From Ciona intestinalis (lineage: Eukaryota; Chordata; Ascidiacea; Phlebobranchia; Cionidae), in contig NC_020170.2 in assembly GCF_000224145.3 (NCBI RefSeq), forward strand, positions 2,971,589-3,035,588: a DNA stretch of 64,000 nt, in the 5' to 3' direction. Under the pieces are notes generated by a model. The model saw only the letters and a program-made list of their open reading frames with translations. It searched no databases and was not told the origin of the DNA. The position numbers and the translations under genes are program-made. Below are positions 1 through 12,724 of the stretch, piece by piece. Position 1 is the stretch's first letter; every line of letters starts with the position of its first letter.

Positions 1-111
1 GTGGGCGTACAATATCCATCAACTTGTTTACCTTGACGTAGATAAAACGATATCTAATATGCCGTAAGCAAAACGATTTTAGATATTCCTTGAAGTAATT
101 TGTGTTTACAG

Positions 112-2842
112 TTTCCAGACGCGAGTGAGCCGCGATCTTTGCTGTCACCTACCGGAAACTTCAGCGCGGGGACTCGAATCGCTACTTCGCCAATTCTGGT
201 TCGAGCAGATGATTATGCTGCTATCTCGAGAAGGCGAGAAAGGCGGAAGCGGCGGAAGAATAGACGGAAGAAGTTGAGAAGAAGAAATAAGGGGAGAAAG
301 CTAAAGAAGAAAAAGCTCAGTAGAACCCACGGTGTGACAGATGGAGTTATATTCCTGCAAGGTTTGTATAACGCAGCAGAATAGGCTATGAATGAATGTA
401 TGAATGTGATTTATTTACCCTGGCGTGTTCTGTTTCCTACACCTCGTGCCCGCTTACGAGTTATCATGTGTGTTACTTTGTATACTAGGAATGTAGGTGA
501 TTATTTCTTAGTATATATTGTTAACCACTCAGACTATATACCCAAAAAAGACAAATTGTATATAATCACCCACTAAGTAACATATATGGTAACTCGTAAG
601 TTACCATATATGGCACGAGGTGTATGAAACAGAACACCCGTGTTTAACGACTGTCGGCAACGCGAAGATAAAGTGAGTTAGTTTGGTTGCATATATAATG
701 TGTATATAGTTACTTTAAATGTGATGTATATATATCTTCATAAATGCCCTATTATAAAGTCTTTGTATTTACGTTTTATCAAAGTTTTACAAATACAGAG
801 AGCCCTACACGAGGGACAACTGGTATCAGAACAGGGAATGTCCCTTCTCCCACCATACCCAGAATGGCAATGTGTGACTTCATTGAATACACTCATCGTC
901 TTAAAAGATGTTTCCGCAGCTTTTTCTTCGACTTACAAAGACAGCCACAAAGTTGCCGGTATTTACAAATATGTGAATTTGACCTACAGCAGAGTAACAA
1001 AATTAAATAAGAAATATCCAAATTTGTAACTACAGTAGGGTGGGGGAAGATGGGACACCTCTTAACTCTATTTTATCGTGTCATTTAGTGGTAAACAAAG
1101 AACATTCAAAGAATTATAAAACTATACCCTCACGACTCCCACAGAGCGTTGTTAATTGTGTGAAACACGTTCAGGATATTTAAATATTATATTTTAAAGG
1201 TGTCCTATCTTCCCCCACCCCACTATATGTATCAAAATATGTGTTCATACAAATATATTACTGTGGGGTATACGATGGAACACCGTTAGCACTCAAATCC
1301 AATATTTCCGGATCGTGATTTGAACAATTACCAACGCTTTTTAGAGTGATACTACGGTTATATAATGCAGTGAATGTTCTCTGTTTACTATCAAATGAGA
1401 CGAAAAAATAAACAAAAAATATCCCATCGTACCCCACCTTACTATAATACGTCGAATAAACTATATATGATTTACCATACGCACCTACTATTTGACCAAG
1501 GCCTCATATTTTTTAGATCTGTAGTGAGGGGTTCTAAGATTTAATGTTGTACTTTCTTTTCCTAGAACGCTGTACAACAATTTAGAAAACTGTGTTCTCT
1601 TTGCTGCGTCATCTTGCGTTCCTTCACGTGACATGACGTCACAGAGAGTGGAAGAAATCGTCATGGGAAATCTGAGGACAAACTTCAAAATGAAACAAGT
1701 AATATATATATATATATATATAAACAAATTAAAATATTTAACAAAATACTTGCTCATAAATACTTATGTGGTAAAAGTAGAACAACCGTGTTATAATACT
1801 GTCGTTGCTCTGCCATGTTAGTAATTACTTACATGACTTTGCCACACTTACGGTTTCTAATGTGCTTCGCATTAACTGTAACGTGAGTTTAAAACCATTA
1901 AAAACATGGGCTATGGAGAATTAAAACCTATACCCTCCCCCAACCTACAATATGTATTTTACTCAAGGTGTACTGTGAGGAAGAAGGCGCGTTCGTGTTC
2001 CCGAAGTTTGCGGTGGACAGACTTCCAATACAATGCGGACCAAGATACTTTATAAAACTGTCGGAATGCGGGGGACCGTTCCGCAACATTTTTAATATAC
2101 AGCACGGAAATCCCCGTCTCTGCAGGTACATGGACTTTTAAATAAATTTTGTAATAAGTTTTGTAATGAAAAATAATCTATTGGTAAAATTAAAAAAGCC
2201 TGCAGTTCAAGAATATATTTGTTTGAAGACCTATTTGGGTTATCTATATCAAGAAGATTTATAAAAACACTAAACTTTGATTTTGTTGCTACCTGTTAGT
2301 ACAAATTTAAATTTAACTTGAGGTCCATTGATTTAATACGTCATTGCAGTGGTAAAAGGAATTTTTCACCGACACTTTCACCTGTAATGTATAAGTTTAT
2401 TTACTCAAATGAAATCGTAACGTGTTTTCGCTCGCTTCATATTGTACTGTGGGGGAAGACGGGACACCTTTAGCACATATTACCCAAATAATATTCTAAT
2501 CTTGTTTTAAACAATTAACAACGATCTATGTGAGTTATGAGTATACGGTTGAAAAACGCTTCAATGTTTTTTGTTTTCTACCAAATGGGACGACAAAACC
2601 AATTAAAAAGGTGCCCATCTCCCCCACTCCACTACAAATCGATAAAAAGACAGATATCCTATCAAAACTGTTGTTACAGCGAGTATTACCAAGCGAACGA
2701 GTGTCAGCGACAAACAACAGCCGAGGAATGCAACTTTGACACGGAGACAATGCTTTTGTATGGACTCAACTTACAGTATCAGTTCGCCCACAACCCCTTC
2801 TGCGTTCATCTACCTTTTAGTGCTTGGTGGCCTGAAACGTAA
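112..2842 (+). CDS. Unrecognised Cys-rich, probably secreted protein (3' part of gene)
   Basis: Five coding exons join in frame: 112-361, 799-993, 1586-1698, 1968-2125 and 2680-2842, with all phases agreeing. The first starts after an acceptor (TTACAG), so the 5' end lies left of the window. The visible part codes for 292 residues. It opens with a Ser/Thr/Pro-rich stretch, then a strongly basic run of about 35 residues rich in Arg and Lys. The rest has about 14 cysteines at fairly regular spacing, such as RLKRCFRSFFF, CRYLQIC, SSCVPSRD, LSECGGP and ANECQRQ, and ends in SAWWPET. The pattern suggests a disulphide-bonded extracellular protein with a basic segment that could be cleaved by proprotein convertases or bind polyanions; that is inference. 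I do not recognise the family. Three MITE copies lie in its introns. Confidence 0.7.
385..690. repeat. Fold-back pair of SINE tails
   Basis: Two copies of the common SINE tail face each other. The left reads GTTCTGTTTCCTACACCTCG and the right, about 120 bases on, reads CGAGGTGTATGAAACAGAAC, each flanked by GTTACTTTGT/ACTAAGTAAC-type sequence. It lies in an intron of the Cys-rich gene. Confidence 0.7.
1034..1226 (-). mobile_element. MITE, subfamily A
   Basis: Terminal inverted repeats AGTAGGGTGGGGGAAGATGG and CTATCTTCCCCCACCCCACT bound about 190 bases. The inner sequence TTTAGTGGTAAACAAAGAAC reads in the reverse orientation. Confidence 0.9.
1257..1444 (+). mobile_element. MITE, subfamily B
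   Basis: Begins TACTGTGGGGTATACGATGG and ends CCCATCGTACCCCACCTTAC. It keeps the family core (GATCGTG, TTTACTATCAAATGAGACGA) but has subfamily B termini. It lies 31 bases after the previous copy. Confidence 0.85.
2444..2635 (+). mobile_element. MITE, subfamily A
   Basis: Starts GTACTGTGGGGGAAGACGGG and ends CATCTCCCCCACTCCACTAC. It sits directly upstream of the last exon of the Cys-rich gene, 44 bases before that exon. Confidence 0.87.
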
Positions 2843-3200
2843 AACTTCATGTCGAAATCGGCAACAACAAAATTCCGAACGTGCGTTTTGCAAAGAATGT
2901 CACGCGACGCCATGTTTAAAAGTTCCAATTAAATGTTGCTTTTTAAAAAGCCTTTTCAGTATTTTTTATCTCGTGACTTAAAAGTTTCCCCCTTTTTACT
3001 TGTTACTTGGTATTAATTTCTTACTGTTCTTTTTATACATACGTGCACCTATTCTTTGTACATTTTGTGTTTATCCTCCTACGTGTTTAATTTAAAAAAA
3101 ATGTCTTTGATATTAAAATCGTGTTCAATGAAGTTTACGTAATTTTATTCTGTTAAACCTGAATCCAATATGCTAACAAACAAATGCTGAGCAAAGTTTC

Positions 3201-3222
3201 ACCAAAGCATATATGCTTTGGT
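3201..3222. repeat. 22-bp perfect palindrome
   Basis: The stretch centred on CAAAGCATATATGCTTTG reads the same on both strands over 22 bases. No function is visible. Confidence 0.8.
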
Positions 3223-3842
3223 ATCACTACAATGAATGAAAGAACATGTTGTATATCAATATAGCTATTTACTGGCGATGAACAATATCTTAAAACTACT
3301 GCGCTCCCCTTTAAATGTAAGACTGGTAAAGGGGAATACCCAGGGAAAAGTAATTCTATTTTGTTTAAGTTCCGTCTAAATTTCCGTTGCTAATGGGTTT
3401 ATGTATCAACGACAACGTATAAGACTATAAGAGTATATCTTTATAGTTTCTCAGGTACCAACCAGTACGAGGTCTTAGTTTGTGTATAGACACAAAGTTT
3501 TGTAGCTGACTAAATACAGATTACGGTAAAGTAATAATCTCCACTCTACGTTATCAGCAAACCGCTAAGGCACTAATTCCTAACATAATAACTACTAACT
3601 CAGTCTCAGCCTACAAACCACTAACACTTGCCTAATCTGTCACGAACTGAGACTTCTTCACTAGTGCCAATATTAATACAGATTAAGTCAGCTTAAAGGT
3701 ATTAGGTATATATACTATATACATAACTCAGCAAACTCAGATGCAAATACTAAATTAGTGTTGTTTAACAATATGAGTATAATATTATCCCAATATTATT
3801 AATATAAAAAACAGTAGTCTTCAGATTTTTTTGTTCACGACG

Positions 3843-3862
3843 TACTAGAGATATCTCTAGTA
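3843..3862. repeat. 20-bp perfect palindrome of a repeat family
   Basis: TACTAGAGATATCTCTAGTA is a perfect palindrome, followed by GGCCGTGAT. A diverged relative with the same trailing GGCCGTGAT lies at 58232-58262, so it belongs to a dispersed repeat. Confidence 0.7.
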
Positions 3863-5127
3863 GGCCGTGATTTTGTTCAAATACTAATGTAGTTGAGCCA
3901 ATCTCATTGTCATTGATTATCATATTTATACACAAAATGACGTAGAAGTTTCTTCACAGACCTAACGCATTATAAACTTCAATCTCCTGATGAGCTTGTA
4001 ATTATAAATAGAAAACCTGATTATTCCTCAAAAACAGTGGTATTCTTTGGCCAATTCCTAATCCCTAAATCAGAGTATCACCGACAAAAGACGGATTTCA
4101 GTAGGAAAGTGATGCTGTAATCTCTCATTTAAATCTACAACACAATACTGAACATTGTACTGAATCATCACAACCACATTCTTGAACAATGTTGCATAAA
4201 ACATTATTTTTCCTTCTCAACCTTGCATATGTTGGACGAATGAAGATTCCAGTGATTTTATCTTCTGCTTTCTTTCTCTTCAACCTACCAATAATGAGAG
4301 TAGAAATCAACATAAACATACACTAAATGTGTTGCTAGTCTACGCCCTGTTGTTAAGTTATTATTATATGTAATGTTGGTATTAAGTTGGGTGACATGTT
4401 CGTTATACTAAACCATTTAGATGGCCGTTGTCTTATATATATAGAGATTTTATTTCGTTATTTTTTTATGTTAAAATAAAAAGGTGAAATGTATATAGAT
4501 AATGTATAATAAAATACCAAATTTGCTGTAAATATTTTTAGGTTAACACTAATGGAGAAATTGCAGTTCTGTCCTGACTTTTTCTTGTTGTTTTGTATAT
4601 GTATATGTTCTAAGTTTAATGATATTACTTGTTATAATGATCTGTAGAATGGTAGTAAAAAGTTTTGCTTTTAGCTGAACATTCAAATAAAGTATGTTGC
4701 ATACAGCAGATACTGTTATATGTAATTCATGTTGTTGTGTATTTATTATGGTATGATAAACATAAAGTATGGATGCTTTTCGACAATTTCTCATTCAGTT
4801 TTATTGTTAAAGCTGTGAAGAACCAATTAGGTATGGCTTGTAAACTATTGAACTATTGGGTGAAAATATGTTGTATTTGAGAAGTTCTTGGTAAACTAAT
4901 AAAAAACTGAAGAATATAGATTAATTTATATAGTAATGTATTAATGAATATTTCAGTTTAAAATAATACACCCAACATTTAACACACTCCCCGAAAATGG
5001 TAAAAATAGTTTATACTGTATTCAAAGTGGGGCATTCCCGAGCAGAAAACTATCATTTTCAATTTTGCATTTCACGTAGTTTTGTAATTAAACGTATAAG
5101 GTTTTAAGTCGACAAAACAGCTTTAAA

Positions 5128-8100
5128 ATGGGAAAATACGACCCAACATCATACTGTGATCCGACTGCTGCCAAGATACAGCATATTAACATTGACTGGA
5201 CCGTTGATTTTGAGAGAACGCTTTTGTCTGGATCCGTTGAATTACTTTTTAACGTTCTACAAGACGACATTTCAAGCATAGTAAGTATTTTGATGATTAT
5301 ACCTAAAATGTACTTTTTTGTTCTAAAATTAATTTAGATAATAAATGTAGAATTTTCAGTGTTTTTTTCCATAATCGCATATGTTCTTTCATTTTGGTAG
5401 CTTCCTTAGGTTTTATTTAAAGAATTCCTAATCATATAGCATGCAACCATTAACCACACACTGGGTAGGAGCCAATTGACTTGCAACATTCAATAATTTT
5501 TATACAATATTAAATAGCCATAACCTACAATTTGTGTTTTAACATCATACTTTAGTTGTGCAAACTGTCCTAGTTAAGTTGTTTTAATAAATAAATTGAG
5601 ACCTACATGTAAAACGTATATTCTGTTCACACACATATAGTATTATTTCGCTATTTAACATAAAGTAACTATAAAAAAAAAATAAAAAATAACATAAACT
5701 TACTGAAAATATTATTAAATCACCAACTTTAGACATTGGATTCGAAAGACTTGCATATAAAGAAAATCAGCAATGGCCAAGTTGAACTGAAATATTCTTT
5801 TGGTGACAAACATAAGGCATTTGGATCGGCATTAACAGTTACATTACCTGCTCCAGTGAACAAGTAAGCCTATAATGTTCTATGGGTATTTTATTGTGGG
5901 ATTCTTTTCTCACATGTAACTTTTTTATTTAAAAGTTTTTTTTGGCGAAATGATTTTTTACAAATTTTTGGGAAAGGATTTTTGTTTAAAATAATTTTAT
6001 TTTTGAGGTTGATTATTTAGTTTGCCCAGTATCCTTTCTAACATGAAAATAATGTTGTATTTTATATCTTAATTTACTTCACACTTGAATGAATGGTAGG
6101 TGTACTGTTGCTGTCTTTTTTGTTTTTGTCAGAAGACTAGTTTCTTAAAAAGGTTATGTTTTGCCTGTTTGTAGAATATTTTATAGTGATGTTTAATTAT
6201 TAATATTCATAATTTAAAGTTTTATTTGTTAAATATTTTTGGGACCTTAAATATTGTGATCAAATACAAAATCCTGTTCCAAGAGTAACTTGTGTTACAA
6301 CTAACAAACTAATTTTTTTAATTTCAAGTGTATTGAAATAGGACTTGAATTGCTTTATCAAGTGCTTTGTAATGGTAGAGGGTATTCAATGAAGTGTTTT
6401 GATGTTTTAAAATTTCCCGCCTTTTTTTAGACATTTCAAATTGAGAAGAGGTTTTCGTCACATTTTGTTAAACTCTTGCATTTTTTACTTTCATAATGCC
6501 TTAACAATATTTCATAATGATGAAAAAAGCAAACATAAATTTATTGTAAAAAACAAGTATTAAAAATGTGGTTTACGAGTGTTATTAGTAACATTAAACA
6601 AAAGGTTTGGATTTATCTTAACTTGCAAAATAGTTTTGCTAATTCAATAACTTGTGTTTGCATTGGTGTTTTGCCAAAGAGTTAATATTTAAACTTTACT
6701 AATGTGGAAGCTTGGTGATCAGCTCAGTAAATTTAATGATACATTGATTGTTTAACTAGTTCTGAAAGATTTTATCATTTAAACTGTTAAACCACAATGT
6801 ACAAGAAAGTACCAACTACCAACGCACAAAACCATATATAACCTTTAAAACGCTTGATTAGAATATGTCACCTTTTTTATTTTTCTGCCATTGCGTCTGT
6901 ATGAATTTTGTTTTGTAACCCTATCCAAATCTCATTTATTAAGCATAGTACTGTGGGAAAAGATGGGACACCTTTGCCTCATAATATCCAAATATCCTGA
7001 TCGTGTTTTAAACATAACAATGGGGTATGGAAGTCGTTGGATTACGTTTTTTTTTATAATTCTTTGAATATTCTTTGTTTACTACCAAATGGGACAAGAA
7101 AATAATATAAAAATCTACCCCATCTCCCCCCAGACCTTACAATATATTTTAACACCAGGGGTGCAGAACTCACGCTGCATATCGAATATGAAACCTCAAG
7201 TAACGCTAGCGCACTCCAGTGGCTAACAAAGGAGCAAACTGCCGGAAAAATGCACCCGTACATGTTTAGCCAGTGCCAGGTACTTATTGGTGTAACGGTG
7301 TTATTAACAATGTTTCTATAAGGTGTAATCCAGTTTATTTATTTTTACATTCACACAATTAAAATAACGGATTAGTAATAAATACTCTGAATTTAGCCCC
7401 GATTTAGTGCGCATGAAGTTGGACGATTCTTGTAACGAAATAACATTCTGGTTTAGGCGATGCACAATACATAACTGACAAAAATCAAGTCCAATGATAT
7501 CTATTCTGTTAGATCGATATTTCGTCTCAAACGGTGTCTTTGCTCTTATTTGAACAGAACCCAAATATTTTATAGTGACAGTTACCTTTTACGTTAAAAC
7601 TATTTTTTTGTAACAGGCCATTCATGCAAGATCATTGTTACCTTGTCAAGACAGTCCTTCAGTGAAAGCAACTTATTCTTCCAAGGTTAGTCCTATACTG
7701 TACTAACATTTAACAGAATTCATATTAAATCTATTTAACCAAAGTTAACTTGTTTGGCGACGTGGCAAAGTGGTTAGCGCGCCTGCCTCAAACCCAGAAG
7801 TTATGGGTTCAAAGCTTGTCCTGTTACTATTGTGGGCGTATGTGTCCTTGGGGAAGACACTTAAAAGAAAAAAATCCGAAACGCAAAACGGCAAAAATGA
7901 AAAAAATCCGAAAAAAATGTTTACCTACAAAGTAACATACTTGGTAACTCATAAGTAGGCATGAGGTGTAAGAACTATGAACACCTGTGTTATAACGACT
8001 GTCATTTTCCGCCTACAAGAGGGTAAAGTGAGTTACATTCATACATAATCTTCATAATTACTTGCCAATCAGCATGTCCTATAGTGGAATGTTTTCAGTA

Positions 8101-11100
8101 AGTATAATATTTTAGTTGGGAAATATGGTTTTATTGATTATTTAATGCCTCTATGTCAGGTGACGGTGCAGGATCCTCTTGTTGCGCTCATGAGTGCCCT
8201 CCAGTGTTGGGATAAATCTAGCAAAAATGAGAACGGTGAAAAGGTGAAGACGTACAAGTTTACACAGAAGGTGAGTTATATTTATTAAAAAAGTAGAAGA
8301 ACTAGTTTGTATGTTCCGTTTGCCTACTGCTGATTTACACCAAAATACACATAAGTATTTTAATTCTTTATACTGGGGTAATGGGCCATCTAAATCCTAG
8401 GACCCATGGCTTGCCACGCCGTGGACCTCACCCACATAGGATAGATTAATTCTCAATACGATCCACAGGTGCCGACCCCATCTTATCTCATTGCAATCGT
8501 GGTTGGTTTGCTTGAAAGTCGAGACATTGGGCCTCGATCGAAGGTTTGGTCGGAAAAAGAATTTGTAGAAAAAGCTGCACATGAGTTTGCTGAGGTAGAT
8601 GGGGTTATTGTCCAATATTTGCTGGTTTAAAATGTATATTTTGTTGCTTAATGCACTTTTTCTTTTAATTAGAACTTTAAGGTTGTTCAATTATTTGGTT
8701 TATTACTGTTTTTAGTCACGCCTATCATGAAATAAGTTTTGTTTCGTTTTTTAATGAGTTTTAACTAATAACGTTTACCCGTTACTTTTCGTCTTTTTGC
8801 TTATGTATACTATTCCCACCTTTTTTACTAAAAGTATCAAAAAAATTTTATTCATTTAAATAATTTTTTATCAATTATATACAGCCTACCCACTTTTACA
8901 ATTAAAAAAAAAAATCTGTTTTTTAACTCCATTTTTGTATTATGGTTCAGACAGAGAAAATGTTGGCAGCTGGAGAAGAATTGGGAGGTCCTTATGTTTG
9001 GGGTCAATATGATCTACTTGTTCTCCCACCCTCGTTCCCATATGGGGGGATGGAGAATCCATGTCTCACGTTTGTCACGCCAACACTTTTGGTAAATGGA
9101 AAACAAAATTTCACGTTTAAATGTAAAGCAGATACTTTATGAAAAAGGTTTTACAAAAAATAACCATTTTTTTCAATTAAACGAAAAAAAAACTAAATTT
9201 GAGTTTATCTTTTTTCTACATTTACTTTACCAAGCTTCTCTTTTTTGCATATATATGCTATAAGTTAAAAAAAAATACAGTGTATCAACTAAACAAACAT
9301 AATGATAAAATATAAATTTTTAGATTCCTTTTTTTATAAAAATTTAAAATCTTGTTTAATTTTCCAGGCTGGAGACAGATCATTGGCAAACGTAAGTCTT
9401 TATTGTTATTTTAATTCCATGAAATAATCTTAATTAAATAAACAGGTTATTGCACATGAGATTGCACACAGTTGGACCGGCAACCTGGTCACTAATCACA
9501 CATGGGAAGACTTTTGGTAAGAAAATTCAATAAAATCGAATGGTTGCACATTTTGAAAATCCGGTATTGAATTTTTTTTATTCCAATAAACTTAGTTTTG
9601 CATTTGTGTCAAAACATTTAAAAAACAAATAGGTTTTATACAAACTTGCCTTCAACAAAGCTGTATGGTTTTCATCCTAGGTTAAATGAAGGTCACACTG
9701 TGTTTTTGGAGCGAAAGATAATGTCACGATTAAATGGGGAAAAAACTCGTCATTTTGATGCCTTTAGTAAGTACGAATTTAAGTACTTTATCAGTTAATA
9801 TAAAATTTATGATCTTAATTGATTTCTGCCCTTCACTAACATTGTTTTCTTACTTGGATAATTAGTATTTGACGCTTTATATTTCCGCTACCAACCAACA
9901 AAAAATTGAACTTCTATTGAAAATGTAACAATACTCTTTGTTTTCAGATGGTCTTTCCTCACTAAGATACTCAGTAAGTAAAATTTAAACACTTACTTAC
10001 GCTGTTAGTTATTCTCTTGTATGTAAATTGAGCAAACACTGTTTTTTTTCTATCAAAGGCTGGTTTGTTAAAGTTGAGAAACTTTTCTTTGAATTTTTGT
10101 TTTATGTAAATCGCCAAGTAAATTTTTTTCATACTTTATGGATATACAGTGTTATAAGTCTGAAAGAGATCTTTTGTCTTTTTTTCCAGATTGAAACTTT
10201 TGGTGAAACGAGTCCGTACACAAAACTTGTGATTAAACTTGACGATGTTGATCCGGATGATTCTTTCTCCTCTGTTCCATATGAGAAAGGACACACCCTC
10301 CTCTTCTATCTGGAGAACTTGCTTGGAGGGCCAAGTAAGAAGATTCATATTTTTAAGTAAAATTTTTCAAACACATTCGATTCTCCATGGGTCATTGGTG
10401 TTTTATGTTAAGGGAGAAAACTTAAAATTTGTCTGCTGTTGGCTTATTTCTACTGGTCTAACATATTTAAAGGCCGATGTTTGTTAAGTATGTCCATTTT
10501 TTCCACAGTACTGTTTGAAAAGGGTTAATAGGCCAACTGGCCCTCAATGATGGTGTGCCATGATATATGGCCTGACCCATTCAGAAGTTAGTTTAATTAG
10601 TTTTTATTTGTGTTTGTTTTGTATTAAACCAAAAACATAGATTTTATTGGGTATAGTAATATATAAGACTTGGGCCATTCAACATGTGCTTAAACCTGAA
10701 GTCGTTTATTACTCATTATTTGTATTATATATCCAAACTGATTTAAAATACAAATATCCAGGTGTGTTTGAACCATTTCTGCTGAGTTACATAAACAAGT
10801 TTAAGTTTAAATCAGTGAGCACGTCCCAATGGAAAGAACATCTTTATGAATTCTTCAATGACAAGGTATAGTGACAAATTGAATTAGAGAATTTTCAAAT
10901 CAGTGTTTGATATTTTCCTTTTTTGTAGGATTTTTTGGTGGATGTGTTTTTCCTAAAATGTGTTTTCCCTGTTTTTAAAAACTTTCAAAAAAAAAGAATG
11001 TGTTTTCCCTGTTTTCAAAAACAGTTTAATTTTTAATAAAAGTTTGATAAATTAAGAAAAACTGCAAAATGGGTGAAACATTCAAATAAAACTTAATGAA

Positions 11101-12724
11101 TTGAGCAAAGTGGCAAAAATGGGGTAAAATTTTCTGTAAACATTTTATTATTAATCAAAAATAGAACTTAAACACTAAACCGTACTACATTCATTAATTG
11201 TATTGAAGTCAGGCTAACATTATCTTTTCCCTAGAGGGCAGTGCTTGATTCAGTAGATTGGGATGACTGGTTTAATTCTCCAGGAATGCCAAAGAATATT
11301 CCTGATTATGACCAAACATTGGTTAAGGAATGCTCTGCTCTTGCTTGTAGATGGGCTAAGGTAAGTGTCGGTCATGACATTTGTTATTTCTGTTTGTTAT
11401 ATTGTAACGATAATTCTATTAATAGACTCAGACAGTGAGTAATAGATTGGTTAAAATTTTGAATTATGTCCACTTTAAAAATGATACCTTAAGTTCTCTG
11501 TTTATTTCCCCCAATGATTAGAGTATATGTTTGATTTAGTGTCGTTCTTTGTATTATAATACTACTTGATTTCTAAATTTGTTAATTTTCCAAAAGTGTG
11601 TTGTCTGGAAAAGTGTGTGTACTATTTTATTTGTTCTAATGATGTTACAATACAGGCTTCTACGTCAGATTTTTCATCTTTCAAATCAAATGATTTGGAT
11701 AATTTTACTTCAAGGCAAAAAATGGCATTTCTTGGTGAACTTGTACTCAAGGTAAAACAATAAAACACCAAACTTAACTTTAGACTTTAAAGCAACTATA
11801 GTTAATATAGCATATAGCAAAGCAATCTAAATATTTCACTGACAGGCGAAAGTTGGTTTAATAAAATATATGTTTTCACTAGTAAAGTAATTCAAAGTAT
11901 TACATTGTGCGTGATAACAACAGCCGCACATTAACAATCTTAATTTTTTTTAAATTTAAAATTAAACTGGCTATTTTATAATTGTTATGCATAAATATGC
12001 CTTGTTTTTGTAGGACCCATTAACCCCACAACACATAGATGCAATGGAGAAGTTGTATCATTTCAGCAGCAGTGGTAATTCTGAGATAAAATTCCGCTGG
12101 TTGAGATTAGGAATTCGTGCATGTGCTAAATGTGTGATAAAGCCAGCGTTGGAAATGGTTGCGGCACAAGGCAGAATGAAATTCACAAGGCCTTTGTATA
12201 GGTATTTGTTTTTTTGTTTTAATTGATATTAGCAGTATTAGGACTGGAATAAGTTGACTGGGAGGTAAAATGTATTACAATCTGAATTGCGTGTCTGTAT
12301 TTGTTTTCTGTCTTTTGTTCTAATTAATAATAGCATAATTAAGACTGCATTTCACTGTAATTAAGATAACAGGGCAATAAAATCTATCGTAATCTGAGTT
12401 AAGTGTCTGAAACTACCAGAATGCCATTCTGATATAGTTGAAAACTTAAAATATTTAAATGGCTGAAATCGTGTTCTGGTCTTCATTACTGTAATTGAAG
12501 GAATGTATGATTATGTTATGTGTTTTTATCAGTTTTAAAATTTCTTTTTTTGATTATTGAACATGGGGTAATTTCTAGTAGATAAGGCCTAACCAACTAA
12601 TTATTACAGAGATCTTGGGGCGTGGGATGAAAGCCGGGATCAGGCTATAGAGTGTTTTAAACGGAATAAACCAGCCATGCATTCTACTACCGCTGGGTTG
12701 ATTGAAAAAGATCTTAAGATTTAA
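5128..12724 (+). CDS. LTA4H: Leukotriene A4 hydrolase / aminopeptidase
   Basis: Bifunctional cytosolic zinc enzyme of the M1 peptidase family. In vertebrates it hydrolyses leukotriene A4 to B4 and removes N-terminal residues from peptides. Seventeen exons join with all phases matching: 5128-5280, 5733-5863, 7159-7279, 7617-7685, 8160-8270, 8469-8594, 8951-9091, 9368-9391, 9446-9516, 9681-9766, 9948-9973, 10190-10334, 10762-10865, 11235-11360, 11656-11751, 12014-12201 and 12610-12724. The product is 610 residues (human 611). Visible motifs are GGMEN (269-273), the zinc site HEIAH (296-300) with the third ligand in LNEGH (E319), the catalytic tyrosine in VPYEKG (Y384), and GRMKF (R564, K566), matching the human carboxylate-binding residues. 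The position equivalent to human Tyr378 is Phe379. The ATG at 5128 gives MGKYDP and the expected length. Whether this animal makes LTB4 cannot be told from sequence. Confidence 0.97.
6947..7142 (+). mobile_element. MITE, subfamily A
   Basis: Starts AGTACTGTGGGAAAAGATGG and ends ATCTCCCCCCAGACCTTAC. It lies in LTA4H intron 2 and stops about 15 bases before the acceptor of exon 3. Confidence 0.87.
7752..8045 (+). mobile_element. tRNA-derived composite SINE, complete
   Basis: The head has a pol III A box (TGGCAAAGTGGTTAGCGCGC) and B box (GGGTTCAAAGC), followed by GTCCTTGGGGAAGACACTTA, an A-rich linker, and the family tail with GTAACATACTTGGTAACTC, GGCATGAGGTGT and AGTGAGTTACATTCAT. It lies in LTA4H intron 4. 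Confidence 0.87.

Larger units (their letters stand above)
2843..5127. other. Intergenic region before LTA4H
   Basis: No gene was recognised. It holds the 3' flank of the Cys-rich gene and the 5' flank of LTA4H. It contains two perfect palindromes, at 3201-3222 and 3843-3862. Open frames here are short, AT-rich and without recognisable motifs. Confidence 0.6.
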
